Assembly (NCBI GenBank): GCA_023450615.1
Contig: JAEXGT010000045.1
Location: 1-64,000, forward strand
Source of the DNA: Pseudomonadota bacterium
GTDB lineage: Bacteria; Pseudomonadota; Alphaproteobacteria; Rhizobiales; Beijerinckiaceae
Length of the DNA stretch: 64,000 nucleotides
Direction: 5' to 3'
How positions within the stretch are numbered: position 1 is the stretch's first letter; every line of letters begins with the position of its first letter. Shown here piece by piece: positions 41,959 through 51,853 of the stretch. Both the position numbers and the translations under genes were made by a program. Below the pieces are notes generated by a model that was not told where the DNA came from, did not search any database, and worked only from the letters and a program-made list of their open reading frames with translations.

Positions 41959-43169
41959 CGGCGCTTTCCGGCAAACGCATCCTCCTCGTTATCGGCGGCG
42001 GGATCGCGGCCTATAAATCCCTCGACCTGATCCGGCGCCTGCGCGAGCGCGGCGCTTCGGTGCGCTGCATTCTCACCAACGGCGCGCAGCAATTCATCAC
42101 GCCCCTGGCGGCATCCGCTCTCACCGGCCAGCGCAGCCATACCGATCTCTTCGACCGTGAGGATGAGGCCGATATCGGCCATATCAAACTCGCCCGCGAT
42201 GCGGACCTCATCGTCGTAGCGCCCGCCACCGCCAATCTCATGGCGAAGATGGCGGGCGGCCACGCGGATGACCTCGCCTCTACGGTATTGCTGGCCACCA
42301 CGCTCCCCATCCTGATCGCGCCCGCCATGAATGTGCGCATGTGGCTGCATCCGGCAACTCAGCGCAATCTGAAGATGCTTCAGGCCGACGGCGTTCACAC
42401 CATTGGACCGAATGAGGGTGCGATGGCGGAGGCCGAGTTCGGCCCCGGACGCATGGCGGAGCCCTTGGAGATCGCAGCCGAAGTCGAACGTTTGCTCGCG
42501 CCGTCCGGTGTTTTGGCCGGCAAGCATGTGATCGTGACCTCGGGCCCGACGCACGAGCCGATCGATCCGGTGCGCTACATCGCCAACCGTTCCTCCGGCA
42601 AGCAGGGTCACGCTATCGCGAAAGCCGCCGCCGCCGCAGGCGCTCGCGTGACGCTTGTTTCCGGTCCCGTCGATCTGCCCGATCCCAAAGGCGTCACGGT
42701 TGTGCGCGTTGAAAGCGCGCGAGAGATGCTGGAGGCGGTGCAGGGCGCCTTGCCCGCCGATATCGGCATCTTCGCCGCCGCCGTCGCCGATTGGCGCGTG
42801 GCCAATGCGGGCGAGCAGAAGATCAAGAAGAAGGATGGCGCATTGCCGAATCTGTCGCTGACGGAAAATCCCGACATCCTCGCCACGATCTCGCATCTGA
42901 CGACGAACCGCCCCGCGCTCATGGTCGGCTTTGCCGCCGAGACCGAGAACGTGATCGAGCACGCGAAGCAGAAGCTCGTGAAGAAGGGCTGCGATCTCAT
43001 CGTCGCCAACGACGTTTCGCCGCAAACCGGCGTGATGGGCGGCGACAGCAACACAGTGCATCTCGTGACGCCATCCGGTATCGAGACCTGGCCGACGCTT
43101 TCGAAATCGGAAGTGGCCGAAAAGCTGATCGCGCATGTTGGCGCTCTGATCGGAGGCGTGAAATCATGA
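41955..43169 (+). CDS. coaBC: Bifunctional phosphopantothenoylcysteine decarboxylase / phosphopantothenate-cysteine ligase
   Basis: This 404-residue fusion has an N-terminal flavin-dependent CoaC half (ILLVIGGGIAAYKSLDLIRRL, and PAMNVRMW) and a CoaB half starting near residue 185 (TSGPTHEPIDPVRYIANRSSGKQG). It carries out two consecutive steps of coenzyme A synthesis. It is coupled by 4-nt overlaps to ubiB upstream and dut downstream. Confidence 0.95.
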   Translation: MTALSGKRILLVIGGGIAAYKSLDLIRRLRERGASVRCILTNGAQQFITPLAASALTGQRSHTDLFDREDEADIGHIKLARDADLIVVAPATANLMAKMAGGHADDLASTVLLATTLPILIAPAMNVRMWLHPATQRNLKMLQADGVHTIGPNEGAMAEAEFGPGRMAEPLEIAAEVERLLAPSGVLAGKHVIVTSGPTHEPIDPVRYIANRSSGKQGHAIAKAAAAAGARVTLVSGPVDLPDPKGVTVVRVESAREMLEAVQGALPADIGIFAAAVADWRVANAGEQKIKKKDGALPNLSLTENPDILATISHLTTNRPALMVGFAAETENVIEHAKQKLVKKGCDLIVANDVSPQTGVMGGDSNTVHLVTPSGIETWPTLSKSEVAEKLIAHVGALIGGVKS

Positions 43170-43621
43170 GCCACGTGCTGCACGTTCAGCGCCTTCCCCA
43201 TGGCGCGGATCTGCCGCTGCCCCGTTATGAGACGGCAGGTGCGGCAGGCATGGATCTGATCGCAGCCAGTCCGGCGGATGCCCCGGTTGTATTGGCGCCG
43301 ATGGAACGCAAGCTCATTCCCACCGGCCTCATCATCCAGTTGGCGCAGGGTTTCGAGGCTCAGATACGGCCGCGTTCCGGCCTCGCCTTCAAACACGGCG
43401 TCACGGTTCTCAACGCACCCGGCACCATCGATGCGGATTATCGCGGCGAGGTTCAGGTGCTGCTGGTCAACCTGAGCGCGGAGCCCTTCACCGTCACTCG
43501 CGGCATGCGCATCGCGCAGATGATCGTCGCGCCTGTGACGACGGTCGAGCTGATCGAAGTGGATGCCGTCAATGATACGTCACGTGCGGCGGGCGGGTTC
43601 GGGTCGACCGGGTTGAGCTGA
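43166..43621 (+). CDS. dut: Deoxyuridine 5'-triphosphate nucleotidohydrolase
   Basis: This 151-residue trimeric dUTPase has the five conserved motifs: AGMDL, PRSGLA, GTIDADYRGE (catalytic Asp), RIAQMIVAP and the C-terminal RAAGGFGSTG. It hydrolyses dUTP to dUMP and keeps uracil out of DNA. The ATG at 43166 overlaps the coaBC stop. The frame is open further back inside coaBC but the family starts here. The coaBC-dut pair is a common bacterial arrangement. Confidence 0.95.
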   Translation: MSHVLHVQRLPHGADLPLPRYETAGAAGMDLIAASPADAPVVLAPMERKLIPTGLIIQLAQGFEAQIRPRSGLAFKHGVTVLNAPGTIDADYRGEVQVLLVNLSAEPFTVTRGMRIAQMIVAPVTTVELIEVDAVNDTSRAAGGFGSTGLS

Positions 43622-43631
43622 AGGGCACGCG

Positions 43632-44081
43632 ATGAACTTTCTTTCTCGCCGTTCGCTTCTCGCCATCGCCGCCGTTACGGATATCGCGCTCTATGCGCGC
43701 CCCATGCCGGTTTCGGCCAAGGCGCTTGCCGCCCGGCACAACCTGCCGCCGCGCTATCTCGAGCCGGTGCTGCAGGCGCTGGTGCGGCAGGGCGTCTTGA
43801 AAGGCGTGCGCGGGCCGCGCGGCGGCTATGAGCTCGCCCGCGAGCGCCGGCGCATCACGGCTGGCGACATCGTGCGCATCGCCATGTCGGCGCAGGATGA
43901 GGAGAGCACTTCGCCCCTCCCGGAATCGCGCCTGGCCGACGTGGTGGTGGCGCCTCTCGTCGCGAAGGGAACCGAGGCTTTCCTGAGCGAGCTCGACAAG
44001 GTGACGGTAGAGGATCTTTGCAACCAGGCTCAGGCGGAAGCGGTTGTCGAGCCAAGCAATCCCGTCGATTTTATCATTTAA
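43632..44081 (+). CDS. Rrf2-family transcriptional regulator without iron-sulfur cysteines
   Basis: This 149-residue protein is an Rrf2 winged helix (SAKALAARHNLPPRYLEPVLQALVRQGVLKGVRGPRGGYELARE). The three-cysteine cluster of IscR/NsrR is absent (only one Cys, in VEDLCNQ), so it is of the CymR type, which does not bind an Fe-S cluster. The cysteine synthase gene begins 75 bp downstream. CymR of Gram-positives represses cysteine genes by binding CysK, so a similar role is plausible. Confidence 0.88.
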   Translation: MNFLSRRSLLAIAAVTDIALYARPMPVSAKALAARHNLPPRYLEPVLQALVRQGVLKGVRGPRGGYELARERRRITAGDIVRIAMSAQDEESTSPLPESRLADVVVAPLVAKGTEAFLSELDKVTVEDLCNQAQAEAVVEPSNPVDFII

Positions 44082-44156
44082 ATTTGTGAAATAGGTCAAT
44101 TATCGACAGCCGACGCGAAAAGGATTACGGTCCTCTCCATTCTTATGGAGGAACTC

Positions 44157-45131
44157 ATGGCTGACACCCTCAAGGCCTCGAATGCCAAGCCCGGCCGCGG
44201 CCGCATCTATGGCTCGATCACGGATACCATCGGCAATACCCCCCTGGTGCGCCTCAACCGGCTGCCGAAGGAGCACGGGGTCGATGCGGAGATTCTCCTC
44301 AAGCTCGAATTCTTCAACCCCATTTCCAGCGTGAAGGACCGTATCGGCGTCAACATGGTCGATGCCATGGAAGCGGCGGGCCGGATCAGGCCCGGCACCA
44401 CGCTGATCGAGCCCACCTCCGGCAATACCGGCATCGCGCTCGCCTTCGTGGCCGCCGCGCGCGGTTACCGCCTGATCCTCGTCATGCCCGAGACCATGTC
44501 CATCGAGCGCCGCAAGATGCTGGCCTTCCTGGGCGCGGAGCTTGAACTCACTCCCGGCCCGCAAGGCATGAAGGGCGCGATTGCGCGCGCCGAGGAGCTT
44601 TTGAAGGAAATCCCGAATTCGGTCATTCCGCAGCAATTCCAGAATCCGGCGAACCCCGAGATCCACCGCAAGACCACGGCGGAGGAAATCTGGAACGACA
44701 CCGACGGACAACTCGATGCCTTCGTGGCGGGCGTCGGCACCGGCGGCACGATCACGGGTGTGGCTCAGGTCATCAAGCCGCGCCTGCCGGACATGAAGGT
44801 TTTCGCCGTGGAGCCGGAGGATTCGCCGGTTCTCTCCGGCGGCCAGCCCGGCCCGCACAAGATCCAGGGCATCGGCGCTGGCTTCGTGCCGGAGGTGCTC
44901 GACCGCTCGCTCATCGACGGCGTCATCACCATCGGCAACCAGACGGCTTTCGACATGTCGCGTCAGCTTGCCCGTCTTGAAGGTATTCCGGGCGGCATCT
45001 CCACCGGCGCGAACGTGGCGGCTGCGCTCGAACTTGCGTCGCGTCCCGAGTTCAAGGGCAAGCGCATCGTCACCGTCGCGCCCTCGTTTGCCGAGCGCTA
45101 TCTCTCGACGGCTCTCTTCGAAGGGCTCTGA
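44157..45131 (+). CDS. cysK: Cysteine synthase A (O-acetylserine sulfhydrylase)
   Basis: This 324-residue PLP enzyme has NTPLVRLNRL, Lys60 in SSVKDRIG, TSGNTGIALAF and the PLP-phosphate loop GTGGTITG, and ends with ERYLSTALFEGL. It makes L-cysteine from O-acetylserine and sulfide in the cytosol. The ATG at 44157 follows GGAGG; an ATG at 44145 is a less likely alternative. The neighbouring Rrf2 gene suggests cysteine-responsive regulation. A strong terminator follows. Confidence 0.95.
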   Translation: MADTLKASNAKPGRGRIYGSITDTIGNTPLVRLNRLPKEHGVDAEILLKLEFFNPISSVKDRIGVNMVDAMEAAGRIRPGTTLIEPTSGNTGIALAFVAAARGYRLILVMPETMSIERRKMLAFLGAELELTPGPQGMKGAIARAEELLKEIPNSVIPQQFQNPANPEIHRKTTAEEIWNDTDGQLDAFVAGVGTGGTITGVAQVIKPRLPDMKVFAVEPEDSPVLSGGQPGPHKIQGIGAGFVPEVLDRSLIDGVITIGNQTAFDMSRQLARLEGIPGGISTGANVAAALELASRPEFKGKRIVTVAPSFAERYLSTALFEGL

Positions 45132-45152
45132 GGCCCTTCTTCACGATCCTGC

Positions 45153-45181
45153 AAGGGCGGCGTTCGAGCCGCCCTTTTTGT
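45153..45181 (+). terminator. Rho-independent terminator of cysK
   Basis: AAGGGCGGC pairs with GCCGCCCTT across CGTTCGA-like loop bases and is followed by TTTTGTTT. It lies 22 nt after the stop. Confidence 0.9.
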
Positions 45182-45273
45182 TTGTGCGCGATCAAGCTTG
45201 GCCAGAACTTCCCCGACAGGCTCGGGTTCTCCTTGCAAGCAACGACATCTGTTTGTGTTTCAAGGAGTTCCTC

Positions 45274-45630
45274 ATGGCGGAGCGCAAAGCCCCACATTCA
45301 TTGAAAGACCAAGATGCGGATCAGATCCGCAACGAGCAGCGCGGCGGCATCGACAGCCCCGTCGATCCCAATCGCGACGGCGGACCCGAGGGCAACACCA
45401 CCCTACGCCGCGTGTGGAGCGAACCCGGCGGCGAGGCCTACAATTATCGGCAGGGCCAGACTGGCCAGACCAGTCAGGCCGGCATGGACGGCCATGATGA
45501 GCTCACTGCCGCCGAGACCCCTGAGACGACGAAGCATCTGAGCGATGCGAGCCTGTCGCCCGACGACAAGGACGCGACGGCAGAGGCCATCGAGCGCGCG
45601 ACTGCAGTCAACGGCAAGGACAAGGGTTGA
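45274..45630 (+). CDS. Small hydrophilic, probably disordered protein 1
   Basis: This 118-residue protein is very hydrophilic with no hydrophobic segment: rich in Asp, Glu, Gly, Thr and Arg (PVDPNRDGGPEGNTTLRRVW, GQTGQTSQAGMDGHDE). A good AAGGAG precedes the ATG. I recognise no family; hydrophilin/desiccation-type proteins have this composition, but no motif proves it. First of three consecutive small genes of similar composition, 12 and 20 nt apart. Confidence 0.6.
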   Translation: MAERKAPHSLKDQDADQIRNEQRGGIDSPVDPNRDGGPEGNTTLRRVWSEPGGEAYNYRQGQTGQTSQAGMDGHDELTAAETPETTKHLSDASLSPDDKDATAEAIERATAVNGKDKG

Positions 45631-45642
45631 GAGGAGCAACGC

Positions 45643-45876
45643 ATGGGTAACGCTGGCTACGGCAACCATACGGAAGACACGAAGAAAGACGTCGATTCCA
45701 AGCGGCTCGATCCGAAGGCGGATCAGGCAGGATCGTCTCGGGACAAGACCGACACTGGAACTCCCGCAGCGGGGCCGCATGGCAAGCCGTCGCTGACGAA
45801 TCCGGATTCGACGCCCGGCACGGGCGCCCTGCCGGAAGCGGGCGATCACGACGCGACCGATTCCACCAGTTCGTAA
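45643..45876 (+). CDS. Small hydrophilic, probably disordered protein 2
   Basis: This 77-residue protein begins MGNAGYGNHTEDTKKDVD and is rich in Gly, Asp, Ser, Thr, Pro and Lys, with no hydrophobic core. GAGAGGAGC precedes the start. It lies 12 nt after small protein 1, so the two are likely co-transcribed. Function unknown. Confidence 0.6.
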   Translation: MGNAGYGNHTEDTKKDVDSKRLDPKADQAGSSRDKTDTGTPAAGPHGKPSLTNPDSTPGTGALPEAGDHDATDSTSS

Positions 45877-45896
45877 ATTCGAGAGGCACGAAACCG

Positions 45897-46061
45897 ATGG
45901 CTGAAACCGACAAGAAACCCAATCAGGCGACCGAAGCCGATATCGACGCGCCGCGCCTGACACCGCAAGGCCGTGAGAACCCGGATGCCTCGGGCGAGGA
46001 TTCCACCAATCCCATGGGCGAGGGTGCGAAGAAGGGACAAGCCAGCAAGGCCGAAGGATAG
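45897..46061 (+). CDS. Small hydrophilic, probably disordered protein 3
   Basis: This 54-residue ORF begins MAETDKKPNQATEADID and ends KKGQASKAEG, with no hydrophobic segment. GAGAGG lies 11 nt upstream. It is the third member of the small-gene trio and ends 39 nt before a strong bidirectional terminator shared with typA. It is short, but the composition matches its neighbours and the frame is uninterrupted. Confidence 0.55.
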   Translation: MAETDKKPNQATEADIDAPRLTPQGRENPDASGEDSTNPMGEGAKKGQASKAEG

Positions 46062-46100
46062 CTGTTCTCCAACGCCTGCGATGACAGACGCGGAATACGA

Positions 46101-46128
46101 AAAAGGCCGCCCCATGGGGCGGCCTTTT
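46101..46128. terminator. Perfect 28-bp palindrome, bidirectional terminator
   Basis: AAAAGGCCGCCCC and GGGGCGGCCTTTT pair around AT. It ends transcription from the small-gene trio on the plus strand and from typA on the minus strand. Confidence 0.92.
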
Positions 46129-46134
46129 GATCGA

Positions 46135-47961
<1,827 letters not shown>

Positions 47962-48435
47962 TGGGGTCTTTCAAAGCAAAACAGCCCGGCACGCGGTGGA
48001 TGTCCCCGCGCCCCTGGCTCGTACCGGGCAGAAAAATCTGATGCGCTGCAATATAATGATTACTCTGCGGCGGCAATAGGGCGATGGCTCAAAGCTTTCG
48101 CAAGGAAGGGCCAAGTCTTCAGAAATACGGCCAAGTCAAAGGACATACGGGCTTATCCTCGCGACCTGTACGGTCCGAGGGGATGGGTCGAGGGGGCGCG
48201 AGGAGGCGTCCGGCTCGGCTGTGGGAGTGTGTCAAGAACCAAACGGCTCCTCGCGCACGGCTTTTTTAGGCGGACACCGCATCGATCCTCAAAGGATGTG
48301 CGGGCGGCCTCCTGCCGGCGGGCTTAGCGTTTCGCCGCATCCGCAGGACCGCTCCCGGCTCCACAATCACGACGCCTCGCGAGCGCGCCCCTCGGTGAGC
48401 CGGGACAACACAGGGTATAGCCAAGGTTAGGCATA

Positions 48436-48464
48436 TTGTCAAGAACAAAGAGAGAACATATTAT
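48436..48464 (+). promoter_or_regulatory. Putative SOS promoter: sigma70 elements with an embedded LexA-type box
   Basis: TTGTCA (48436-48441), a 17-bp spacer and TATTAT (48459-48464). Inside the spacer GAAC (48443-48446), seven bases and GAAC (48454-48457) match the alphaproteobacterial LexA direct repeat GAACN7GAAC. On the minus strand TTGACA, 17 bp and TATACC also form a promoter whose -35 adjoins the same box. No SOS gene lies in either direction. Confidence 0.6.
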
Positions 48465-48526
48465 CTTCGCCGTCAGGGCCGTCCTGGCCGGACGGGGCCC
48501 GGGCCTTCCGATCCGTCTCCCTCCGT

Positions 48527-48628
48527 CCTCATCCTGAGGAGCAGCGCAGCTGCGTCTCGAAGGAGGCCTCCAGAGAACACTGCATCCTCCTTCGAGACGG
48601 TCGCTGACGCGACCTCCTCAGGATGAGG
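48527..48628. repeat. Interspersed repeat copy 2 with 15-bp terminal inverted repeats
   Basis: CCTCATCCTGAGGAG (48527-48541) and CTCCTCAGGATGAGG (48614-48628) are identical in sequence to the ends of the copy at 31352-31450. About 44 bp of its left half equals the reverse complement of the right half of that copy, so the two are inverted relative to each other. Confidence 0.85.
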
Positions 48629-48769
48629 GCGGTGGGTGGTCGAAGCGGGATCATCGGCACAAGGCCGGTGATGACGTGACGAGTAGCAGGTCGTGAGAAG
48701 CCTTCTTCTCTACACCTTGTCATCCCGGACGGCGCAGCTGAGCCGGATCATCATCAGAGTGAAGTGCCG

Positions 48770-48900
48770 CAAGCCCTCTCCCCTTGTGGGGAGAGTTGGA
48801 TAGGGGGCGACGGGTCGACCGAGTGGTCTGCTCAACCGGTTGGCGCCGTACCCCCTCCCTAGCCCTCCCCCACCACAAGTCGGGTCTTCCCGATTTGCGC
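48770..48900. repeat. Palindromic GGGGAGAG-type repeat
   Basis: CTCTCCCC and GGGGAGAG (about 48776-48793) form a hairpin, and a second pyrimidine/purine-rich segment (CCCCCTCCCTAGCCCTCCCCC) lies about 60 bp further. This is typical of dispersed intergenic elements; no second copy was found in the window. Confidence 0.5.
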
Positions 48901-49322
48901 CACCAAAAGCCGATCTCGGAAACATCCGAATGCTTTATGGGCCAGACTCGAAGGAGGAGCGCATGCGTCTCGATGGAGACCTCAATGCGCGCTGGCACCT
49001 TCTGAACTCTGCAACTGTGAGAAAGATCACAGACCATCGCGCGTCAGGGGCGCATGGTGATCCTGTTCTTCAGCAGGGAAGGTCCTGTGATGAACGTGGC
49101 GAACATCCGTGTGGACCAGAGACATGCTTCTCCGGGGCATGCTGTTTCGACGCATCGTCGCCTTTCGCTTCGATGCCGCATGACCCGTGGAGCCGAACGC
49201 CCGAAGGACAGCCGAGGCCTCGCGCGATCCGGCAGACGATGTGACCCGGCAACGAGGGATCTTGGCAGGCTCTCGGAGCGTCTTTGCCTGCTCTCCCATC
49301 CGCCGCATGCGAGAGGCTTCCC

Positions 49323-51179
49323 ATGACAGCTTATCCGACTAGGCGTTCGCGCTCCTTCAGCCATTTCCGCCTCATGACGAGTGCGGCCACCCTCATTGTC
49401 CTTGCGGCCTCCGCCGAGGCCTGTCCGCTGGGCGATCACAACTCCCCGCGCGTGAAGATGATGCATGACATGACGCACGCCCATGCTGCGCCAATGACGA
49501 TGGCGCAGCATCAGCCGTCTCCATTGCCGCCGGCGCGCAACGAGCTTGGAACCTATAGCCGCGATTTGCCGAAAGGTGCCGCGGCTCCGAGCAGCGATCA
49601 GCGCCCGCCGATCTATGCCAATCTGGGCGATCTCTCCTGGACGGAGGCAGGCCCCGCCGCGCCGGAGGCGCGCGCCTATTTCGATCAGGGTTATCGTCTC
49701 GGCTGGGGCTTCAACCATGCGGAGGCGGCTCGCGCGTTCCGCGCGGCGCAGGATCTCGATCCGGCCTGCGCCATGTGCCTCTGGGGAGAAGCCTGGGTGC
49801 TCGGCCCGCATATCAACTATCCGATGCTGTCCGATGCCAATGCCCGCGCCATCGCGGCGCTCGAACAGGCGAAGAAGCTCGCGCCCAGCGACGCTTTGCA
49901 AGCCGCTCTGATCGATGCTCTCTCGCAGCGTTACTCGCCTGATCCGAATGCGGACCGCGCGGCGCTGAACGAGGCTTATGCGAATGCCATGGAGGCCGTG
50001 CAGGCCCGCTTCCCCGACAATCCGCACGTGGCGCTTCTTACCGCGGACGCGCTGATGAATCTCAGCCCCTGGGATTACTGGGAGAATGGCGGGACGACTC
50101 CGAAAGGCCGATCCGGACGGATGGTCGAACTCATCGAGGGCGTGCTCGGCGACCGGCAGGTCGGTCCCTTGAAGGCGATGCCGGATCATCCGGGGGCCGT
50201 TCATCTCTACATCCATGCCGTCGAGGCGTCAGACAGGCCGGAGCGTGCCGCTCCGCATGCCGCACGGCTTGCGGCATTGATGCCGGGGGCGGGACACCTG
50301 GTGCATATGCCGAGCCATATCTGGTATCGCCTCGGCCGCTGGCGCGAGAGCCTGGATGCGAATGTGCAGGCGGCTGCCGCCGACGAGGCGATGATGAAGC
50401 AGGGCGGCGCGAGCCTGCTCTATGCGGAGGGCTACCACGCCCACAACGTTCATTTCGTCATGGTGTCGGCGCTCATGGGCGGTGACGGCAGCACGACGAT
50501 TGCGGCGGCCGACAAGCTCGCCGATCTCGTGTCGAACAGGGCGCAGCAGGAGGTTCCCTGGACGCAGCCGATTGCGGCTGCGCGCTACTCCGCCCATGCG
50601 CATTTCTCCGCGCCTGAAACGGTGCTGGCTTTACCCAAGCCGGATGCGCAATTCCCCTTCGTGCTCGCAAGGTGGCACTATGCCCGCGGCATCGCCCTGG
50701 CGCGACTGGGACGGGAGGACGAAGCGCGTGCCGAAATCGCTGCCATCGAGGCCCTGGCGAAGACGCCCGCCATCACCGGCATGCCCGATCTCGGCGTGCC
50801 GGGACCGGATGTGCTGACCATCTCCGAGAAGGTGGTGGAGGCGCGGATCGCGCAGTCCAAGCGCGATTACGCGCAGGCTGCGACGCTGTTCGCGGAGGCC
50901 GCAGAAATTCAGGATCGGCTGCCCTATATGGAGCCGCCCTTCTGGACCTATCCGGTCTATCAATCGCTCGGCGCAGCCCTGCTGCAGCAGGGAAAGCCGA
51001 AGGAAGCGCAGGCCGCTTTCCGCGAGGCGATCAAGCGCACGCCCAATAACGGCTGGGCCGCCGCCGGTCTGTATCAGGCCTCTGAGGCAAGCGGCGACGC
51101 TGCGGCTTCCGAAGAAGCGAAGGCGCTCATGACGAAGAACTGGTTCGGCGGAGGAAATCCCGCACTCGACCGGCTCTGA
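49323..51179 (+). CDS. Secreted TPR-repeat protein with His/Met-rich N-terminus
   Basis: This 618-residue protein has an N-terminal hydrophobic segment (MTSAATLIVLAASAEA) read as a signal peptide. Residues 46-63 are a His/Met-rich patch (five Met and four His), followed by several TPR units, for example AYFDQGYRLGWGFNHAEAARAFRAA. There is a CAMC pair near residue 146 and conserved His clusters (HLYIHAVEAS, GHLVHMPSHIWYRLGR, GYHAHNVHF). The His/Met patch suggests copper or another soft metal, but this is inference. GAGAGG precedes the ATG at 49323. It stands alone with no obvious partner. Confidence 0.7.
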   Translation: MTAYPTRRSRSFSHFRLMTSAATLIVLAASAEACPLGDHNSPRVKMMHDMTHAHAAPMTMAQHQPSPLPPARNELGTYSRDLPKGAAAPSSDQRPPIYANLGDLSWTEAGPAAPEARAYFDQGYRLGWGFNHAEAARAFRAAQDLDPACAMCLWGEAWVLGPHINYPMLSDANARAIAALEQAKKLAPSDALQAALIDALSQRYSPDPNADRAALNEAYANAMEAVQARFPDNPHVALLTADALMNLSPWDYWENGGTTPKGRSGRMVELIEGVLGDRQVGPLKAMPDHPGAVHLYIHAVEASDRPERAAPHAARLAALMPGAGHLVHMPSHIWYRLGRWRESLDANVQAAAADEAMMKQGGASLLYAEGYHAHNVHFVMVSALMGGDGSTTIAAADKLADLVSNRAQQEVPWTQPIAAARYSAHAHFSAPETVLALPKPDAQFPFVLARWHYARGIALARLGREDEARAEIAAIEALAKTPAITGMPDLGVPGPDVLTISEKVVEARIAQSKRDYAQAATLFAEAAEIQDRLPYMEPPFWTYPVYQSLGAALLQQGKPKEAQAAFREAIKRTPNNGWAAAGLYQASEASGDAAASEEAKALMTKNWFGGGNPALDRL

Positions 51180-51243
51180 TCGTCTCCCGCAATCTCCGGT
51201 CTCGGTTTCATCGAACCGGGACCGGCAGCTTACGGCTTGCCGA

Positions 51244-51774
51244 TCATTTCTGATTCATGAGCTTTCGCGCTTTTGCTTCCGGTATGTTGGTGGAGAGCAG
51301 GCAGCGCTCTTCCCCCTTGGCCTGGCAGGCCCGCAGCCTGGCAGCCATGCGCTCGAGTTCGACATAAGGGGTGGTCTTCTCGTAGCCGCCGCAACCTTCT
51401 CCGTCGTTCCGCGAGCGCGTGACAGTGAACTTATCCTGCCCGCCCGTGCTGAGATTGCGCTCGGTCATGGCCTTGATACAGCGGATATAGGTCGTCTCCG
51501 ATCCGAAAACGCCGTGGCCTTTGATCGGATAGCGGATCAGGACGGATGCACTGGCTCCGAGAGGCCCGCTTCCCGTCTCGACTTGTGAAATGGTCGCGGG
51601 TCCCGCTGCGTCCTTGACGTATTCCGTAACGAGAAACGGAGCGATCTCCTGCCTGAATTTCGCGGGAAGTTGAGGAGCCGCGCTTCGGCTGCCCTGGCTC
51701 ATGGCTGGGCCGGACATGCATGCGGCAAGGAGCGAAAGCGTAGTCAGGCGAAGGGAGAGATTGCGGAAAAGCAT
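51244..51774 (-). CDS. Putative exported or lipoprotein, unknown function
   Basis: This 176-residue protein has an N-terminal hydrophobic stretch with an LAAC lipobox (residues ~16-19) and an alternative signal peptidase I site after AMSQ. The mature part has cysteine pairs (YIRCIKAMTE, EGCGGYEK, RACQAKGEERCLLS) suggesting disulfides. I do not recognise a family. It converges on the TPR gene. Confidence 0.65.
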   Translation of the reverse strand: MLFRNLSLRLTTLSLLAACMSGPAMSQGSRSAAPQLPAKFRQEIAPFLVTEYVKDAAGPATISQVETGSGPLGASASVLIRYPIKGHGVFGSETTYIRCIKAMTERNLSTGGQDKFTVTRSRNDGEGCGGYEKTTPYVELERMAARLRACQAKGEERCLLSTNIPEAKARKLMNQK

Positions 51775-51853
51775 GGGCAGGATCCGATCATCAGGAATTC
51801 CGGCCTATTGTTATAATATCCAGATCGTTGCGGCAACGCCCGCCATTTTGGCC

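Larger units (their letters stand above)
47962..49322. other. 1.36-kb gene-poor region with repeats and an orphan SOS-type promoter
   Basis: No convincing gene was found. It contains the SOS-type site at 48436-48464, an interspersed repeat (48527-48628), companion repeats (about 48651-48730), and a CCCTCTCCCCTTGTGGGGAGAG-type palindromic repeat (about 48770-48900) of a kind common in these genomes. Small frames on both strands coincide with the repeats. The long upstream distance to typA (about 470 bp) is unusual. Confidence 0.55.

Noticed and set aside
41433..43136. 567-codon open frame antisense to ubiB and coaBC
   Set aside because: The region is fully explained by the overlapping ubiB, coaBC and dut genes. 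The reverse frame shows no domain.
48720..49037. 105-codon minus-strand frame
   Set aside because: It consists largely of the palindromic GGGGAGAG-type repeat, whose translation is commonly mistaken for protein.
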